64,000 nt of DNA from Streptomyces sp. NBC_00464 (GCF_036013915.1 NZ_CP107899.1:806001-870000); one strand, 5' to 3'; shown: positions 50,879 to 59,970, counted from the stretch's first letter. Notes: a model not told the origin generated them from the sequence alone. Made by a program: numbers and translations.

Positions 50879-52118
50879 GGGTGAGGACGAGTGCGGCGTT
50901 GTGCCCGCCGAAGCCGAGCGAGGTCTTCACGGCCGCGTCGAACACGCCCGGCCTGGCTTCCTTCCTCACCACGTCGACCGGGATCTCCGGGTCGGGGACG
51001 TCGAGGTTGACGGTGGGCGGTACGAGCTGGTGCTGGAGGGCCAGGACCGTCAGCGCGGTCTCGATGCCGCCCGCCGCGCCCAGGGTGTGTCCGGTCATGG
51101 CCTTCGTCGAGGTGACGAGGGGGTGCTCGCCCAGGACCCGGCGCAGCATCGTCGCCTCGATCAGGTCGTTCGCCACGGTCGAGGTGCCGTGGGCGTTGAC
51201 GTGCCCGATGTCGGCGGCGGCCACCCCGGCGTCCGCGAGTGCGGTGCGCAGGGCCCGTTCGATGCCGAGCCCGTCGGGGTCGGGGGCGACGGCGGAGTAC
51301 GCGTCGCTGGAGGCCCCGTAGCCGGCGACGTGGGCCCGGACGGTGGCGCCGCGGGCCGCCGCGTGTTCGGGGCGTTCCAGGACGAGGAGGCCGGCGCCCT
51401 CGCCGACGACGAAGCCGTCGCGGTGGGTGTCGAAGGGGCGGCAGGCCCCCTCGGGGTCGTCGCGCCGGGTGGATACGGCCTTCAGCTGGCAGGCGCTGGC
51501 GATCAGCAGCCGGGAGCAGACGGACTCGGCGCCTCCCGCGACGACGATGTCGCAGGCGCCGGTGCGCAGCATCTGGTGGGCGGTGCCGATGGCGACCGTG
51601 CCGGAGGAGCAGGCGGTGGAGACGGCCTGGCTCGGGCCGCGTGCGCCGAGGTCGGTGGCGACGCTGCTGGCGGCGCCGTTGACGACGGTGAGCGGGGCGA
51701 GTTTCGGCGAGACCCGGCGGGCGCCGCGCTCGGTGAGGGCGGTGTGCTGCTCGTCGTAGAAGGGCAGTCCGCCGTGGGCGGAGCCGATGACGACGGCGAC
51801 GCGGCCGCTGTCCCAGACCGAGGGGTCGAGCCCGGCGTCCGCGACGGCCTCGCGGGCGGCGATGACGGCGAGCTGCGAGAAGCGGTCCATGAGCCGCTGG
51901 GCGGCGATCCCGAGCACGGCCTTCGTGTCGAGGCCGGTGATGGTGTACATGAAGTCGCACGGCAGGTCGTGGAGTTCGGGCCGGTGCAGGACCGAGGGCG
52001 CTTCGATGGCCTCGGACACCCCGCGCCAGGTGGCCGCGGTACCCACGCCGGCCGCGGTGACCAGACCGATGCCGGTGACGGCGGCGGCGAACGGCTCGGG
52101 GCGGTACGGGGCCGTCAT
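50871..52118 (-). CDS. Beta-ketoacyl-ACP synthase (FabF-like), orphan
   Basis: 415-residue condensing enzyme. The catalytic triad is complete: Cys170 in VSTACSSGT, His310 in NAHGTST and His344 with Lys339 in STKAMTGHTLGAAGG. The overall pattern is KSII/FabF-like, not the chain-length-factor type (which lacks the Cys). It overlaps the ACP gene by 4 nt (ATGA), and no acyltransferase, ketoreductase or KAS III gene is next to it. It likely belongs to a small dedicated fatty acid/polyketide-like pathway using enzymes from elsewhere. Confidence 0.9.
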   Translation of the reverse strand: MTAPYRPEPFAAAVTGIGLVTAAGVGTAATWRGVSEAIEAPSVLHRPELHDLPCDFMYTITGLDTKAVLGIAAQRLMDRFSQLAVIAAREAVADAGLDPSVWDSGRVAVVIGSAHGGLPFYDEQHTALTERGARRVSPKLAPLTVVNGAASSVATDLGARGPSQAVSTACSSGTVAIGTAHQMLRTGACDIVVAGGAESVCSRLLIASACQLKAVSTRRDDPEGACRPFDTHRDGFVVGEGAGLLVLERPEHAAARGATVRAHVAGYGASSDAYSAVAPDPDGLGIERALRTALADAGVAAADIGHVNAHGTSTVANDLIEATMLRRVLGEHPLVTSTKAMTGHTLGAAGGIETALTVLALQHQLVPPTVNLDVPDPEIPVDVVRKEARPGVFDAAVKTSLGFGGHNAALVLTRA

Positions 52119-52354
52119 GCCGCGGCCTTCCGGTGCACGTGCACGGCATCGACCAGCCGGCCGACGGTGTCGCGCGAGGTCAGCTGGACGTCGTCCAGGT
52201 CGACGCCCAGCCGGTCCTCGATGAGGAGCCGCAGTTCCTCCAGGGCCAGGGAATCCAGCCTGAGCTGCCGCAGCGACGCCTCGGGGCGGATCGCTGCCGG
52301 ATCGGTCCCGAAGTTCGCCACCAGCAAGGTGCTGATCTCGTCTGCCGTGCTCAT
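52115..52354 (-). CDS. Acyl carrier protein
   Basis: 79-residue ACP. The phosphopantetheine attachment Ser35 lies in LRQLRLDSLALEELRLLIEDRLGV, a slightly atypical motif (LDS rather than DSL-type with a following L). ATG 52354 is preceded by GAGGAG. It is the first gene of the ACP-ketosynthase-hydrolase operon. Confidence 0.88.
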   Translation of the reverse strand: MSTADEISTLLVANFGTDPAAIRPEASLRQLRLDSLALEELRLLIEDRLGVDLDDVQLTSRDTVGRLVDAVHVHRKAAA

Positions 52355-52580
52355 GGGGCACTCCTCCGCTGTCGTACGCGGTGACGCCTTGCCGCGTGAA
52401 GGTGTGAGTGCCATCGGGGGACGCCGGCTGGTCCGGAGGAACCTTTTATACGCCCTGCCGGGGGCGGGTCCGGTCCGCGTTCCCCCGTGCGGTGGGGGGT
52501 TGTCCAGGTGTGCGAATCCGCTGGTGCGTACGCCGGGGTGCGACGATGGGGCGGAAGATACGCGAGAGGGAGATCCGGGC

Positions 52581-53042
52581 ATGGCAGTGGAGAACGGCAA
52601 CGAGACACCCGCACAGGTCAGCCCGAGCACCTGGGTGGCGAAGCAGGCCGAGTTGTACGAGTCGTCGGGCGGCACGAAGGGCACCACGCAGCTCGGCGTC
52701 CCCTGCCTGCTGCTGGACTACGTCGGCCGGCGCAGCGGCGCGCTGCGGCGCACGGTGCTGATGTACGGGCGCGACGGCGACGACTACCTGATCGTGGGGT
52801 CGAACGGCGGCTCGGACAGCCATCCGCTCTGGTACCTGAACCTGCTCGCGAACCCGGCCGTCGAGCTCCGGGTGGGCCCCGAGCGCTTCCCGGCCGTCGC
52901 GGAGACACTGTCCGCCGGGGAGAAGGAGCGGGTGTGGCCGCATCTGGTGGAGGTCTTCCCCCGGTACGCGCAGTACCGGGACGGAACCGACCGCGACATC
53001 CCGGTGGTCCGGCTGCGGCGGACCGCTCCGGCCGCGGGCTGA
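52581..53042 (+). CDS. Deazaflavin-dependent nitroreductase-family protein (Ddn-like)
   Basis: 153-residue F420-dependent oxidoreductase-like protein of the Ddn/nitroreductase family. Features: TKGTTQLGVPCLLLDYVGRRSGALRRTVLMYGRDGDDYLIVGSNGGSDSHPLWYLNLLANPAVELRVG, with the usual GRRSG and SNGG cofactor contacts. GGGAGA precedes ATG 52581 at a short distance. It is divergent from the ACP operon. Role could be quinone reduction or detoxification, as for the family. Confidence 0.9.
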   Translation: MAVENGNETPAQVSPSTWVAKQAELYESSGGTKGTTQLGVPCLLLDYVGRRSGALRRTVLMYGRDGDDYLIVGSNGGSDSHPLWYLNLLANPAVELRVGPERFPAVAETLSAGEKERVWPHLVEVFPRYAQYRDGTDRDIPVVRLRRTAPAAG

Positions 53043-53089
53043 TCAACGGGCCTCCTCATGGCGGGGCTTCGCCCGTAAACTCCGCGATC

Positions 53090-53818
53090 ATGACGATCGA
53101 AACGACTCAGGCAGCCGGAACGGCCGAGGCCGAGGCCCTGTTCTCCACCATGTCCACGATGCGCGCGATGCGCCGTCTCAAGCCGGAGCCCGTGCCGGAC
53201 GAGACGCTTGAGCAGCTCATACAGGCCGCTGTCTGGGGTCCCAGCGGCGGGAACATGCAGTGTTACGAGTACGTGGTGGTGACGGACCGCGAGGTGATGG
53301 CACGTCTGGCTCCGCTGTGGAAGCGGTGTGTGGACGCGTATCTGGCGACGACCGGGAAGTACACGCCGAAGGGCATGGACAACGCGGCGTACGGCCGGAT
53401 GGTCGCCGCGATCGAGTACCAGCGTGACCACTTCGCCGATACGCCCGCGCTGATCGTGCCCTGCTACCGGTTCCCGGAGCCCCGGATGGAGGAGGAGGGC
53501 CTGGCCGCCTACGCGCAGGCGCTCGGTCCGGCGGGGGTCGAGCACATGATGACCACCCAGACCCGTTTCCAGGCGCTCGCCGAGGGGTCCTGCGTGTACC
53601 CGGGGGTCCAGAACATCCTGCTCGCCGCCCGCGCGCTGGGGCTCGCGGCGAACGTCACCATCTGGCACCTGATGCTGGAGCAGGAGTGGAAGGAGGCGCT
53701 GGGCATCCCCGAGGACATGGAGACCTTCGCCGCCATTCCCGTCGGATGGCCGCAGGGCAATTTCGGTCCGATCAGGCGCCGCCCGGTGGCCGACGTCATC
53801 CACCGCGACCGCTGGTAG
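53090..53818 (+). CDS. FMN-dependent nitroreductase-family protein
   Basis: 242-residue nitroreductase-fold enzyme. STMRAMRRLKPEPVPDETLEQLIQAAVWGPSGGNMQCYEYVVV is the FMN-binding N-terminal segment. GVQNILLAARALGLAANVTIWHL and AAIPVGWPQGNFGPIRRRPVADVI end the fold. It lies 47 nt after the Ddn-like gene, in the same direction, so the two may be co-transcribed. Physiological substrate unknown. Confidence 0.88.
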   Translation: MTIETTQAAGTAEAEALFSTMSTMRAMRRLKPEPVPDETLEQLIQAAVWGPSGGNMQCYEYVVVTDREVMARLAPLWKRCVDAYLATTGKYTPKGMDNAAYGRMVAAIEYQRDHFADTPALIVPCYRFPEPRMEEEGLAAYAQALGPAGVEHMMTTQTRFQALAEGSCVYPGVQNILLAARALGLAANVTIWHLMLEQEWKEALGIPEDMETFAAIPVGWPQGNFGPIRRRPVADVIHRDRW

Positions 53819-53827
53819 CACCTGCCG

Positions 53828-53859
53828 TCAGGACCCCGCCCGCCGAGGCGGGGTCCTGA
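53828..53859 (+). terminator. Terminator after the nitroreductase gene
   Basis: TCAGGACCCCGCC and GGCGGGGTCCTGA form a 13-bp perfect stem with a 6-nt loop, 10 nt after the stop codon. Confidence 0.85.
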
Positions 53860-54034
53860 CTCCCCGCCTCCCCTGACCCGACCTCAACTCCATTGGAGTG
53901 AAAGGGACTTCGACACGCGACACCGTCGTTGTCATGCCCCGAACAGATGGATACCCTGAGCGGGCTTCGCGGCCCCTCTGCCCACCCCACCCGGGCGCGG
54001 GGCCGTTCTTCTCCCCCACAGAGCAGGAGCAGGT

Positions 54035-55588
54035 ATGCCCACACGCGCCGCCGCCCACACCAAGGCCCGCGCTTCCGTGCTGGCGGCCCTCACCGCCACC
54101 GTCCTGGCCGCGACCGGCACCCCGGCCCTCGCCTCGACGGACACCGGGCACCCGATGAACCGGGCGTTCGAGCAGGCGGCCGAGACGTTCGACGTCCCGC
54201 GCGATCTGCTCGCCGCCGTCGGATACGGCGAGACCCGGCTCGACGGCCACTCCGGGCGCCCCAGCCAGGCCAACGGCTACGGCATCATGCACCTGGTCAG
54301 CAACCCCACGAACCGGACCCTGGAGCGGGCCGCCACCCTCACCGGGACGCCCCTGGCCGAGCTCCGCTCCGACACGGCGGCCAACATCATGGGCGGCGCG
54401 GCGGTGCTGCGCGGTTACGCGGACAGGCTCGGGCTCGACGCCCGGGACCGCGACGACCTCGGCTCCTGGTATCCGGCCGTCGCCCGCTACAGCGGCACCG
54501 AGGGGGCCGCCGCCGCCCTCTACGCCGACACGGTCTACACCTTCCTGGCGGACGGGCTGGACGCCGTCTCCCCGGACGGCGAGCGGATCTCCGTGACGGG
54601 GCGCCCGGTGTCACCGCACAAGGGTGCGCTCACCGCCGCGGACGTGAGCACCCGGAGTGCCGACTACCCGTCGGCGCTCTGGGTCCCGGCGAACGCGAAC
54701 AACTACGCCACGGGCCGCTCGGCGGCGATCGACAAGGTGGTCATCCATGTCACGCAGGGCTCGTACGCGGGCTCGATCAGCTGGTTCCAGGACCCGGCGT
54801 CCGAGGTGAGCGCCCACTACGTGGTGCGCTCGTCGGACGGCCAGATCACCCAGATGGTGCGTGACAGCGACACCGCCTACCACGCACGGAGCGCCAACGC
54901 CTCGGCGCTCGGCATCGAGCACGAGGGGTTCATCGACGACCCGTCCTGGTTCACGGACTCGATGTACCGGTCATCGGCGGCCCTGACGGCGTATCTGTGC
55001 GACCGGTACGGCATCCCGAAGGACCGGGCGCACATCATCGGGCACAGCGAGGCACCGGGCAACGACCACACCGACCCGGGCCCGTACTGGGACTGGACCC
55101 GCTACATGGAGCTGGTCGGCGGGAGCACCGGCGGCAGTCCCGGCGCGGACGGGCTGAGCTTCACCGCGTACGCGACACAGCAGAGCGGGTCGACGGGTGC
55201 CCAGGTCAAGGCCGTTCAGACGCTGCTGAACGCGCAGGGCTATCCGGCGGGCGAGGCGGACAGCAGCTTCGGCACGGCCACGCAGAGCGCGGTGAAGGCG
55301 TTCCAGACCGCGCGCGGGCTGGAGGCCGACGGCGTGGTGGGGTCGAAGACGTGGACGGCGCTGCTGTCCGCGGGCACCACGCCCACGCTCGCCGAGGGGG
55401 CTTCGGGTGACGGCGTGAAGCGGCTCCAGCGCGCGCTGACCGCGGCGCTCGGCTCGACGGTCGGTGTCGACGGGAGCTTCGGGCCGGGGACGGCCACCGC
55501 GGTGCGCAGCTACCAGACCGGCCGGGGCCTGACGGCCGACGGCATCGTGGGTCCGGGCACCTGGGCGGCGCTTCAGGCGGGCCGCTGA
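54035..55588 (+). CDS. Secreted N-acetylmuramoyl-L-alanine amidase with lysozyme-like and PG-binding domains
   Basis: 517-residue peptidoglycan hydrolase. A Sec signal peptide ends near PALAST. Residues ~40-170 resemble a transglycosylase/SLT-like domain (FDVPRDLLAAVGYGETRLDGH...GYGIMHLV), with a candidate catalytic Glu in GYGETRLDG. An Amidase_2 domain (about 215-360) follows, with VVIHVTQGSYAGSISWFQ, SAHYVVRSSDGQI and HSEAPGNDHTDPGPYWDW, containing the zinc-binding histidines. Two PG_binding_1 repeats close the protein (GAQVKAVQTLLNAQGYP; GDGVKRLQRALTAAL). ATG 54035 has AGGAG at 5 nt. Cell-wall remodelling enzyme. Confidence 0.9.
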   Translation: MPTRAAAHTKARASVLAALTATVLAATGTPALASTDTGHPMNRAFEQAAETFDVPRDLLAAVGYGETRLDGHSGRPSQANGYGIMHLVSNPTNRTLERAATLTGTPLAELRSDTAANIMGGAAVLRGYADRLGLDARDRDDLGSWYPAVARYSGTEGAAAALYADTVYTFLADGLDAVSPDGERISVTGRPVSPHKGALTAADVSTRSADYPSALWVPANANNYATGRSAAIDKVVIHVTQGSYAGSISWFQDPASEVSAHYVVRSSDGQITQMVRDSDTAYHARSANASALGIEHEGFIDDPSWFTDSMYRSSAALTAYLCDRYGIPKDRAHIIGHSEAPGNDHTDPGPYWDWTRYMELVGGSTGGSPGADGLSFTAYATQQSGSTGAQVKAVQTLLNAQGYPAGEADSSFGTATQSAVKAFQTARGLEADGVVGSKTWTALLSAGTTPTLAEGASGDGVKRLQRALTAALGSTVGVDGSFGPGTATAVRSYQTGRGLTADGIVGPGTWAALQAGR

Positions 55589-55598
55589 CGGAGACGGC

Positions 55599-55639
55599 CG
55601 AAAGGCGGGGCGGTGCGCACGGCACCGCCCCGCCTTTCG
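55599..55639 (+). terminator. Terminator after the amidase gene
   Basis: CGAAAGGCGGGGCGGTGC and its exact complement (18-bp arms, 5-nt loop) begin 11 nt after the stop codon. Confidence 0.88.
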
Positions 55640-55897
55640 CGCGCCCCGGCCCACGCGCCGAACGCTCCCGGCCCCGGCACCGGAACACCCCCGTCGCACC
55701 CGCCTCGATGCTCCTGCAGGGATCACGGGTGATCGTGACGGAGAGGCGGTTCGGAACGTGGCGCCCAGGCCTGAGACGCGGGAACGGCCGGCGGGTGCGG
55801 CGCCGGCCGCGCCGGGCGGCGGGCGGCCTGGACGGGACCGCCGGGGCGGCCGGTCATCAGCCGGACGGCCTGGTGCCGCTCGGCCTATCATGACGCA

Positions 55898-56575
55898 ATG
55901 AAGTTCGTGATGGTGCCGGGTGGTTGGCAAGGTGGATGGGTGTTCGACTCCGTGGCCGCCGAACTGCGCCGAGCCGGTCACCACGTCGAGGCCGTGACGC
56001 TGTCGGGGCTGGAGCCTGACGGCCCGGCCGATCCGGGCCGTCCGCCGAACCTCGACACCCATATCGACCAGGTGGCCGAGATCATCGACCGTAGCGACGG
56101 AACGCCCCTGGCACTGTGCGGGCACAGCTACGGCGGAATGGTGATCGCCGGTGTCGCGGACCGGCTCGGCGACCGCATCGACCAGCTCGTCTTCATCGAC
56201 GCCTACGTCCCGGACGACGGGGATTCGTGCTGGTCCCTGACCAGCGACAGTTTCCGGGACCTGTTCATCGCCGGCGTACACGCCGACGGCCGTTGGGTCG
56301 CCGTCCCTGACGGGCTCGACCCCCGCGCGCGACCGCACCCACTCGCCAGTTTCGTTCAGTCGATCAGGCTGAGGGCGAAGCCCGGGGACGTGCTCGGCCG
56401 AACCTTCATCAGCGGTGGCGCGTGGCCGGGCAGCCCGTTCGCGGACCTGCCCGAGCGGTTGCGCAGCGACTCGGCCTGGCGGGTTCACGAGATTCCCGTG
56501 GGGCACAACATCGCCCGCCGCGACCCGCACAGCCTCGCGGCCCTTCTCGGCACACTGGCGCCCGGCTTCGCCTGA
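55898..56575 (+). CDS. Alpha/beta hydrolase, hydroxynitrile-lyase/esterase-like
   Basis: 225-residue alpha/beta hydrolase of the MES/HNL-like group. The oxyanion opening is MVPGGWQGGWVFDSVAAELRRAGH, the nucleophile elbow CGHSYGGMVIAGVADR and the catalytic His in IPVGHNIARRDP. The likely -10 TATCAT lies 6-8 nt before the ATG, suggesting leaderless expression. Substrate unknown. No operon partner. Confidence 0.85.
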   Translation: MKFVMVPGGWQGGWVFDSVAAELRRAGHHVEAVTLSGLEPDGPADPGRPPNLDTHIDQVAEIIDRSDGTPLALCGHSYGGMVIAGVADRLGDRIDQLVFIDAYVPDDGDSCWSLTSDSFRDLFIAGVHADGRWVAVPDGLDPRARPHPLASFVQSIRLRAKPGDVLGRTFISGGAWPGSPFADLPERLRSDSAWRVHEIPVGHNIARRDPHSLAALLGTLAPGFA

Positions 56576-56612
56576 CGCGCGGCCGCCGCCCACAGCGCCG
56601 TGCCACCGCCGC

Positions 56613-56655
56613 GTTCGCCTTCGCCTTCGCCTTCGCCTTCGTCTTCGTCTTCGTC
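56613..56655. repeat. TTCGCC/TTCGTC hexanucleotide tandem repeat
   Basis: Seven contiguous hexamers (TTCGCC, then TTCGTC) form a 43-bp microsatellite-like tract between the hydrolase and the glp operon promoter. In the minus frame it encodes alternating Gly/Asp-Glu; I do not call a gene. Confidence 0.75.
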
Positions 56656-56730
56656 GGGATGGACGCTCGCCGGGGCGTGGATCCACCCCCATGGGCTCTT
56701 CGTCACGTTTGGGTAACCTGCCGGAAACCC

Positions 56731-56760
56731 TTGACGTTTCTCCTGACGTCTTCCTAACCT
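56731..56760 (+). promoter_or_regulatory. Promoter of the glycerol-3-phosphate operon
   Basis: -35 TTGACG (56731-56736), 18-bp spacer, -10 TAACCT (56755-56760). This predicts transcription from about 56767 and a leader of roughly 139 nt before the first start codon at 56906. Confidence 0.65.
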
Positions 56761-56784
56761 CCTCGTGTAGTCGCTCTTCACGTG

Positions 56785-56862
56785 CTGCGGCGCTTTCCGC
56801 AGTGTTTTGACAGGCACAGACATAGACCACCTGTCGGTGGTTTCGTCATGCCTGTTTTTTTT
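56785..56862 (+). promoter_or_regulatory. Leader with intrinsic terminator, candidate GlpP antitermination target
   Basis: A first hairpin CTGCGG-CGCTTT-CCGCAG (56785-56802) is followed by a longer rod: ACAGGCA (56810-56816) pairs with TGCCTGT (56849-56855), GAC with GTC, and ACCACC-tgtc-GGTGGT closes the tip. It ends in TTTTTTTT (56855-56862). A U-tract of this length is very unusual in such a GC-rich genome. It lies between promoter and first gene, so read-through must be regulated. The operon encodes a GlpP-type antiterminator, making this its likely RNA target. Confidence 0.75.
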
Positions 56863-56905
56863 GTGCTCCCCGTGCCGCCGATGGGTCTTCCTCGAAGGCG
56901 GATTC

Positions 56906-58342
56906 ATGGCACAACGTCCGAGCGTCAAAGGCGTCGCCGACGTCGTTGCGCTCATCGATGGGCTGGGAAAGATCACCGGCCGGGCGCAAGTCATCTGGTT
57001 CCTCGTGTTCGGCGGGCTGTTCCTCGACGCCTATTCGAATGCGGCACTGAGCGCCGGTCTGGGACCGATGACGTCCCAGATGGAGCTGACCAGCACGCAG
57101 GTCTCGATCCTCACGGCCACCGCTCCGGCCCTGGCGATCATCTTCAACCCGGTCGGCGGCTGGCTCGCCACCCGGATCGGCCGGGTCCCCCCGCTGCTCA
57201 TCGCCAAGGTCTTCGCCATCGCGGGCGCCCTGATCGCCGCGTTCGCCGGTGACTTCACGGTCGTCTGGGTCGGCCGGGTCCTGGTGGGAGTCGCGTACGG
57301 CATCGACTTCGCCGTCGCCATGGCCCTGCTCGCCGAGTACACGCCCGCCAAGCTCGGCGGCCGGCTGAACCTGTGGCAGGCCGTCTGGTACGTCGCCACC
57401 ACCAGCAACCTCGCGCTCGCCCTGATCTTCTTCAACCTGGACGTCGGCGCGGACATCTGGCGCTGGTCGGTCGGCTCGGCCGCCGTGGTCGCCGTGGCGC
57501 TGCTCGTGGGCCAGTGGCTGATGCTCAGGGAGAGCCCCACCTGGCTGGCGAGCAAGGGCCGCCTGGACGACGCCGTCCTCAACCTGGACCGGATCTACGG
57601 CATCAAGGCGGTCGCCGGAAAGCCGGACGCGGCGACCCGCGCCGCGACCGCCGCACCCGCCATCGGCTTCCGCCAGGCCGGACTGCTCTTCAAGGGCGAG
57701 TACCTGCCGCGCACGATCCTCTCCTCGGTCATCTCGCTCGGGCAGTCGATGCAGTACTTCGCGGTCGGCTGGTATCTCCCGCTGATCAGCCTGACGATCT
57801 TCGGCGAGAGCTTCGAGAAGGCCACGATCGGCTCGATGGTGTTCAACGCCTTCGGTATCGCGGGCGGGCTGCTGTCCGCGTACTTCGGCCGCAGGCTCGG
57901 ACTGCGGCTCAGCTCCGCCGCCGGATTCGCCGGGGTGTTCGTCGCCCTGATCGCGATGGGACTCACCTTCGAGAAGGTCCCGACGGCCGTGGCGTTCCTG
58001 CTGCCGGTGCTGTTCATCCTCTGCCACTCCGCCGGCCCCGGCGCCAACGGCAAGTCCATCGCCGCGCTCTCGTACAGCAGTGATGTGCGCGCGCTCGGCA
58101 CCGGTGTCACCGGGATGGTCGGCAGCTTCGGCAGTGTCGCCGGGCTGTACCTCTTCCCGCAGATCAAGGAGTCGCTCGGCCTCGCCGACACCTTCCTGGT
58201 GCTCTCCGTCGTCCCGCTGCTCGGCATGATCACCTGTCTGGCCATCAAGTGGGACCCGATGAAGGCCGCTTCGCCCGACGAGGCCGCGGCGGAGCAGGCA
58301 GCAGAGGCGCAGGAACACGCGGAGTCCGTCACCGCGCGCTGA
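56906..58342 (+). CDS. MFS transporter, first gene of the glp-like operon
   Basis: 478-residue major facilitator with about 12 transmembrane helices. Sugar-porter-type motifs: IFNPVGGWLATRIGRVPPLL (loop 2-3), GRVLVGVAYGIDFAVAMALLAEYTP and GGLLSAYFGRRLGLRLSSAAGFAG. GAAGG lies 7 nt before ATG 56906. An upstream in-frame ATG at 56807 would place the terminator inside the coding sequence and is rejected. In this operon the natural substrate could be glycerol, a glycerophosphodiester or a glycerol ether; not determinable from sequence. Confidence 0.88.
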   Translation: MAQRPSVKGVADVVALIDGLGKITGRAQVIWFLVFGGLFLDAYSNAALSAGLGPMTSQMELTSTQVSILTATAPALAIIFNPVGGWLATRIGRVPPLLIAKVFAIAGALIAAFAGDFTVVWVGRVLVGVAYGIDFAVAMALLAEYTPAKLGGRLNLWQAVWYVATTSNLALALIFFNLDVGADIWRWSVGSAAVVAVALLVGQWLMLRESPTWLASKGRLDDAVLNLDRIYGIKAVAGKPDAATRAATAAPAIGFRQAGLLFKGEYLPRTILSSVISLGQSMQYFAVGWYLPLISLTIFGESFEKATIGSMVFNAFGIAGGLLSAYFGRRLGLRLSSAAGFAGVFVALIAMGLTFEKVPTAVAFLLPVLFILCHSAGPGANGKSIAALSYSSDVRALGTGVTGMVGSFGSVAGLYLFPQIKESLGLADTFLVLSVVPLLGMITCLAIKWDPMKAASPDEAAAEQAAEAQEHAESVTAR

Positions 58343-58425
58343 CCGTCCGCCGTGCCTGCCGCACCACACGATGGTCCCTTCTCCCCCTCCGTACAGCTCG
58401 CGATGCTCGCAATGAAAGGGCTGCA

Positions 58426-59970
58426 ATGACGCAGACGCTCCCCGGCGCCTCCCCCCGGCGCGGTGTGCTGGCCATCGACGAGGGCACCACCGGCACCAGG
58501 GCCGGAGTCGTCCTCGACTCCGGCGCCGCGCACGAGGTGTTCTACCGGTCGATCGCGGTCAGCCATCCGGACGACCTCTCGGTCGAGCAGGATCCGATGG
58601 AGATCTGGACCGCCACCCTCGACGTGGCGCGCCGGGCCGTCGGCGCCGCCCGGGCGGAGGGGATCGAGCTCACCGCCGTCGCCCTCTCCACCCAGCGGGC
58701 CACCGCGATGCTCTGGGACCGGGTCACCGGGCAGCCGCTGCTGCCCGCCGTGGTGTGGCAGGACCGGCGGTACGCCGCCGAGCTCACCGCGCACGAGGCG
58801 AAGTGGGACGCCGTTCTCACCGCCCGTCAGGGCCGGCCGGTCGGCGCCCGCGCACCGTTCCTCTGGGCCGCCCGGCAGATCGCCGCGCACCCGGCGGTGG
58901 CCGCCGCGCACCGCGAGGGCCGGCTGCTCTTCGGCACCGTCGACACCTGGCTGATCTGGCGGCTGACCGGTGGCGCCGTGCACGCCACCACCCCGACCAA
59001 CGCCGCGTCCAGCGGGGGTTACCTGCTGGAGCGGCACGCCTGGGACGAGGAGTGGATCGGCCATCTCGGCTTCCCCCTCGACCTGCTTCCGGAACTCCGC
59101 TCGGACGACGCCGGATTCGGCATCACCGACCCGGCCGCCCTCGGCATCGCCGTCCCGCTGGCCGCCTCCATGGGCGACCAGCACGCCGCACTGATCGCGC
59201 TCGGCGGCCTGGCCGCCGGGCAGGGCATGTGCATGTACGGGACCGGCGCGTTCGTCGACGCGGCGACCGGCACCACGCCCGCCCTGCCCCGGCCGGACAT
59301 CTCCGGGGTGCTCGCCCAGCCCGGCCGGCGGCAGGGCGACATCAGCCACTACAGCCTGGAGGCCTACACCTCCACGGCGGGTTCGGCGCTGCGCTGGCTC
59401 TGCGACGACCTGGGCCTGTTCGCCTCGCCGAAGGAGCTCGGTGAGGAGGCCGGCCGGGTCCCCACCCGGCCGGGCCGCACCCCTCGTTTCGTCCCGGCGC
59501 TCGCCGGGGTCCGTACGCCGGTCTGGCACCCGGAGGCCACCGCCTCCCTCACCGGGCTCACCCTCGCCACCACCCGCGCCGATCTGGCCCGCGCCGTGCT
59601 CGACGGGATCGCGCACTCGGTGTGCGACCTCGTCGACGGGGTGGCCGCCACCATGGGCGCCCCGTTCACCCGGCTCCGGGTCGGCGGCGGAGTCGCGGGC
59701 AGCGACCCGCTCATGCGGATCCAGGCCGACCTGACCGGCCTCCCGCTGGAACGGGTCGCCGACTCGGCAACCGCCAGCCTGCGCGGCACCGCCTATCTGG
59801 CCGGGGTCGCCCAGGGCCTGTGGGGCTCGCTGGAGGAGATCGTCGAGGCGCAGCCGCACGGCCGGGTCTTCGAACCCTCCACCGGCGCGGACGATCGCGC
59901 CGAACAGCGGGCCGCCTGGCGCGACGTGCTGATCGGCCACCTCAAGGACCCCGCACTCACCCCCCACTGA
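58426..59970 (+). CDS. FGGY-family carbohydrate kinase (glycerol kinase-like)
   Basis: 514-residue kinase that would phosphorylate glycerol or a similar polyol. The N-terminal phosphate loop is VLAIDEGTTGTRAGVVLD (glycerol kinases usually read DQGTT). The second domain has MGDQHAALIALGGL and GQGMCMYGTGAFVD; the C-terminal FGGY signature is the LRVGGGVAGSDPLMRIQADLTGLPLERV stretch. Because of the Gln-to-Glu change and other differences I avoid the symbol glpK. GAAAGGG is 5 nt before the ATG. It lies 83 nt after the MFS gene. Confidence 0.88.
   Translation: MTQTLPGASPRRGVLAIDEGTTGTRAGVVLDSGAAHEVFYRSIAVSHPDDLSVEQDPMEIWTATLDVARRAVGAARAEGIELTAVALSTQRATAMLWDRVTGQPLLPAVVWQDRRYAAELTAHEAKWDAVLTARQGRPVGARAPFLWAARQIAAHPAVAAAHREGRLLFGTVDTWLIWRLTGGAVHATTPTNAASSGGYLLERHAWDEEWIGHLGFPLDLLPELRSDDAGFGITDPAALGIAVPLAASMGDQHAALIALGGLAAGQGMCMYGTGAFVDAATGTTPALPRPDISGVLAQPGRRQGDISHYSLEAYTSTAGSALRWLCDDLGLFASPKELGEEAGRVPTRPGRTPRFVPALAGVRTPVWHPEATASLTGLTLATTRADLARAVLDGIAHSVCDLVDGVAATMGAPFTRLRVGGGVAGSDPLMRIQADLTGLPLERVADSATASLRGTAYLAGVAQGLWGSLEEIVEAQPHGRVFEPSTGADDRAEQRAAWRDVLIGHLKDPALTPH

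Noticed and set aside
56613..56655. Acidic Asp-Glu/Gly-Glu repeat protein on the minus strand
   Set aside because: It is a hexanucleotide microsatellite in a noncoding gap; no start, ribosome binding site or conserved domain supports a gene.
56807..56905. Upstream in-frame ATG (56807) as the start of the MFS transporter
   Set aside because: It would translate through the terminator rod and T-tract and gives an uncharacteristic N terminus; ATG 56906 has GAAGG and fits the family.
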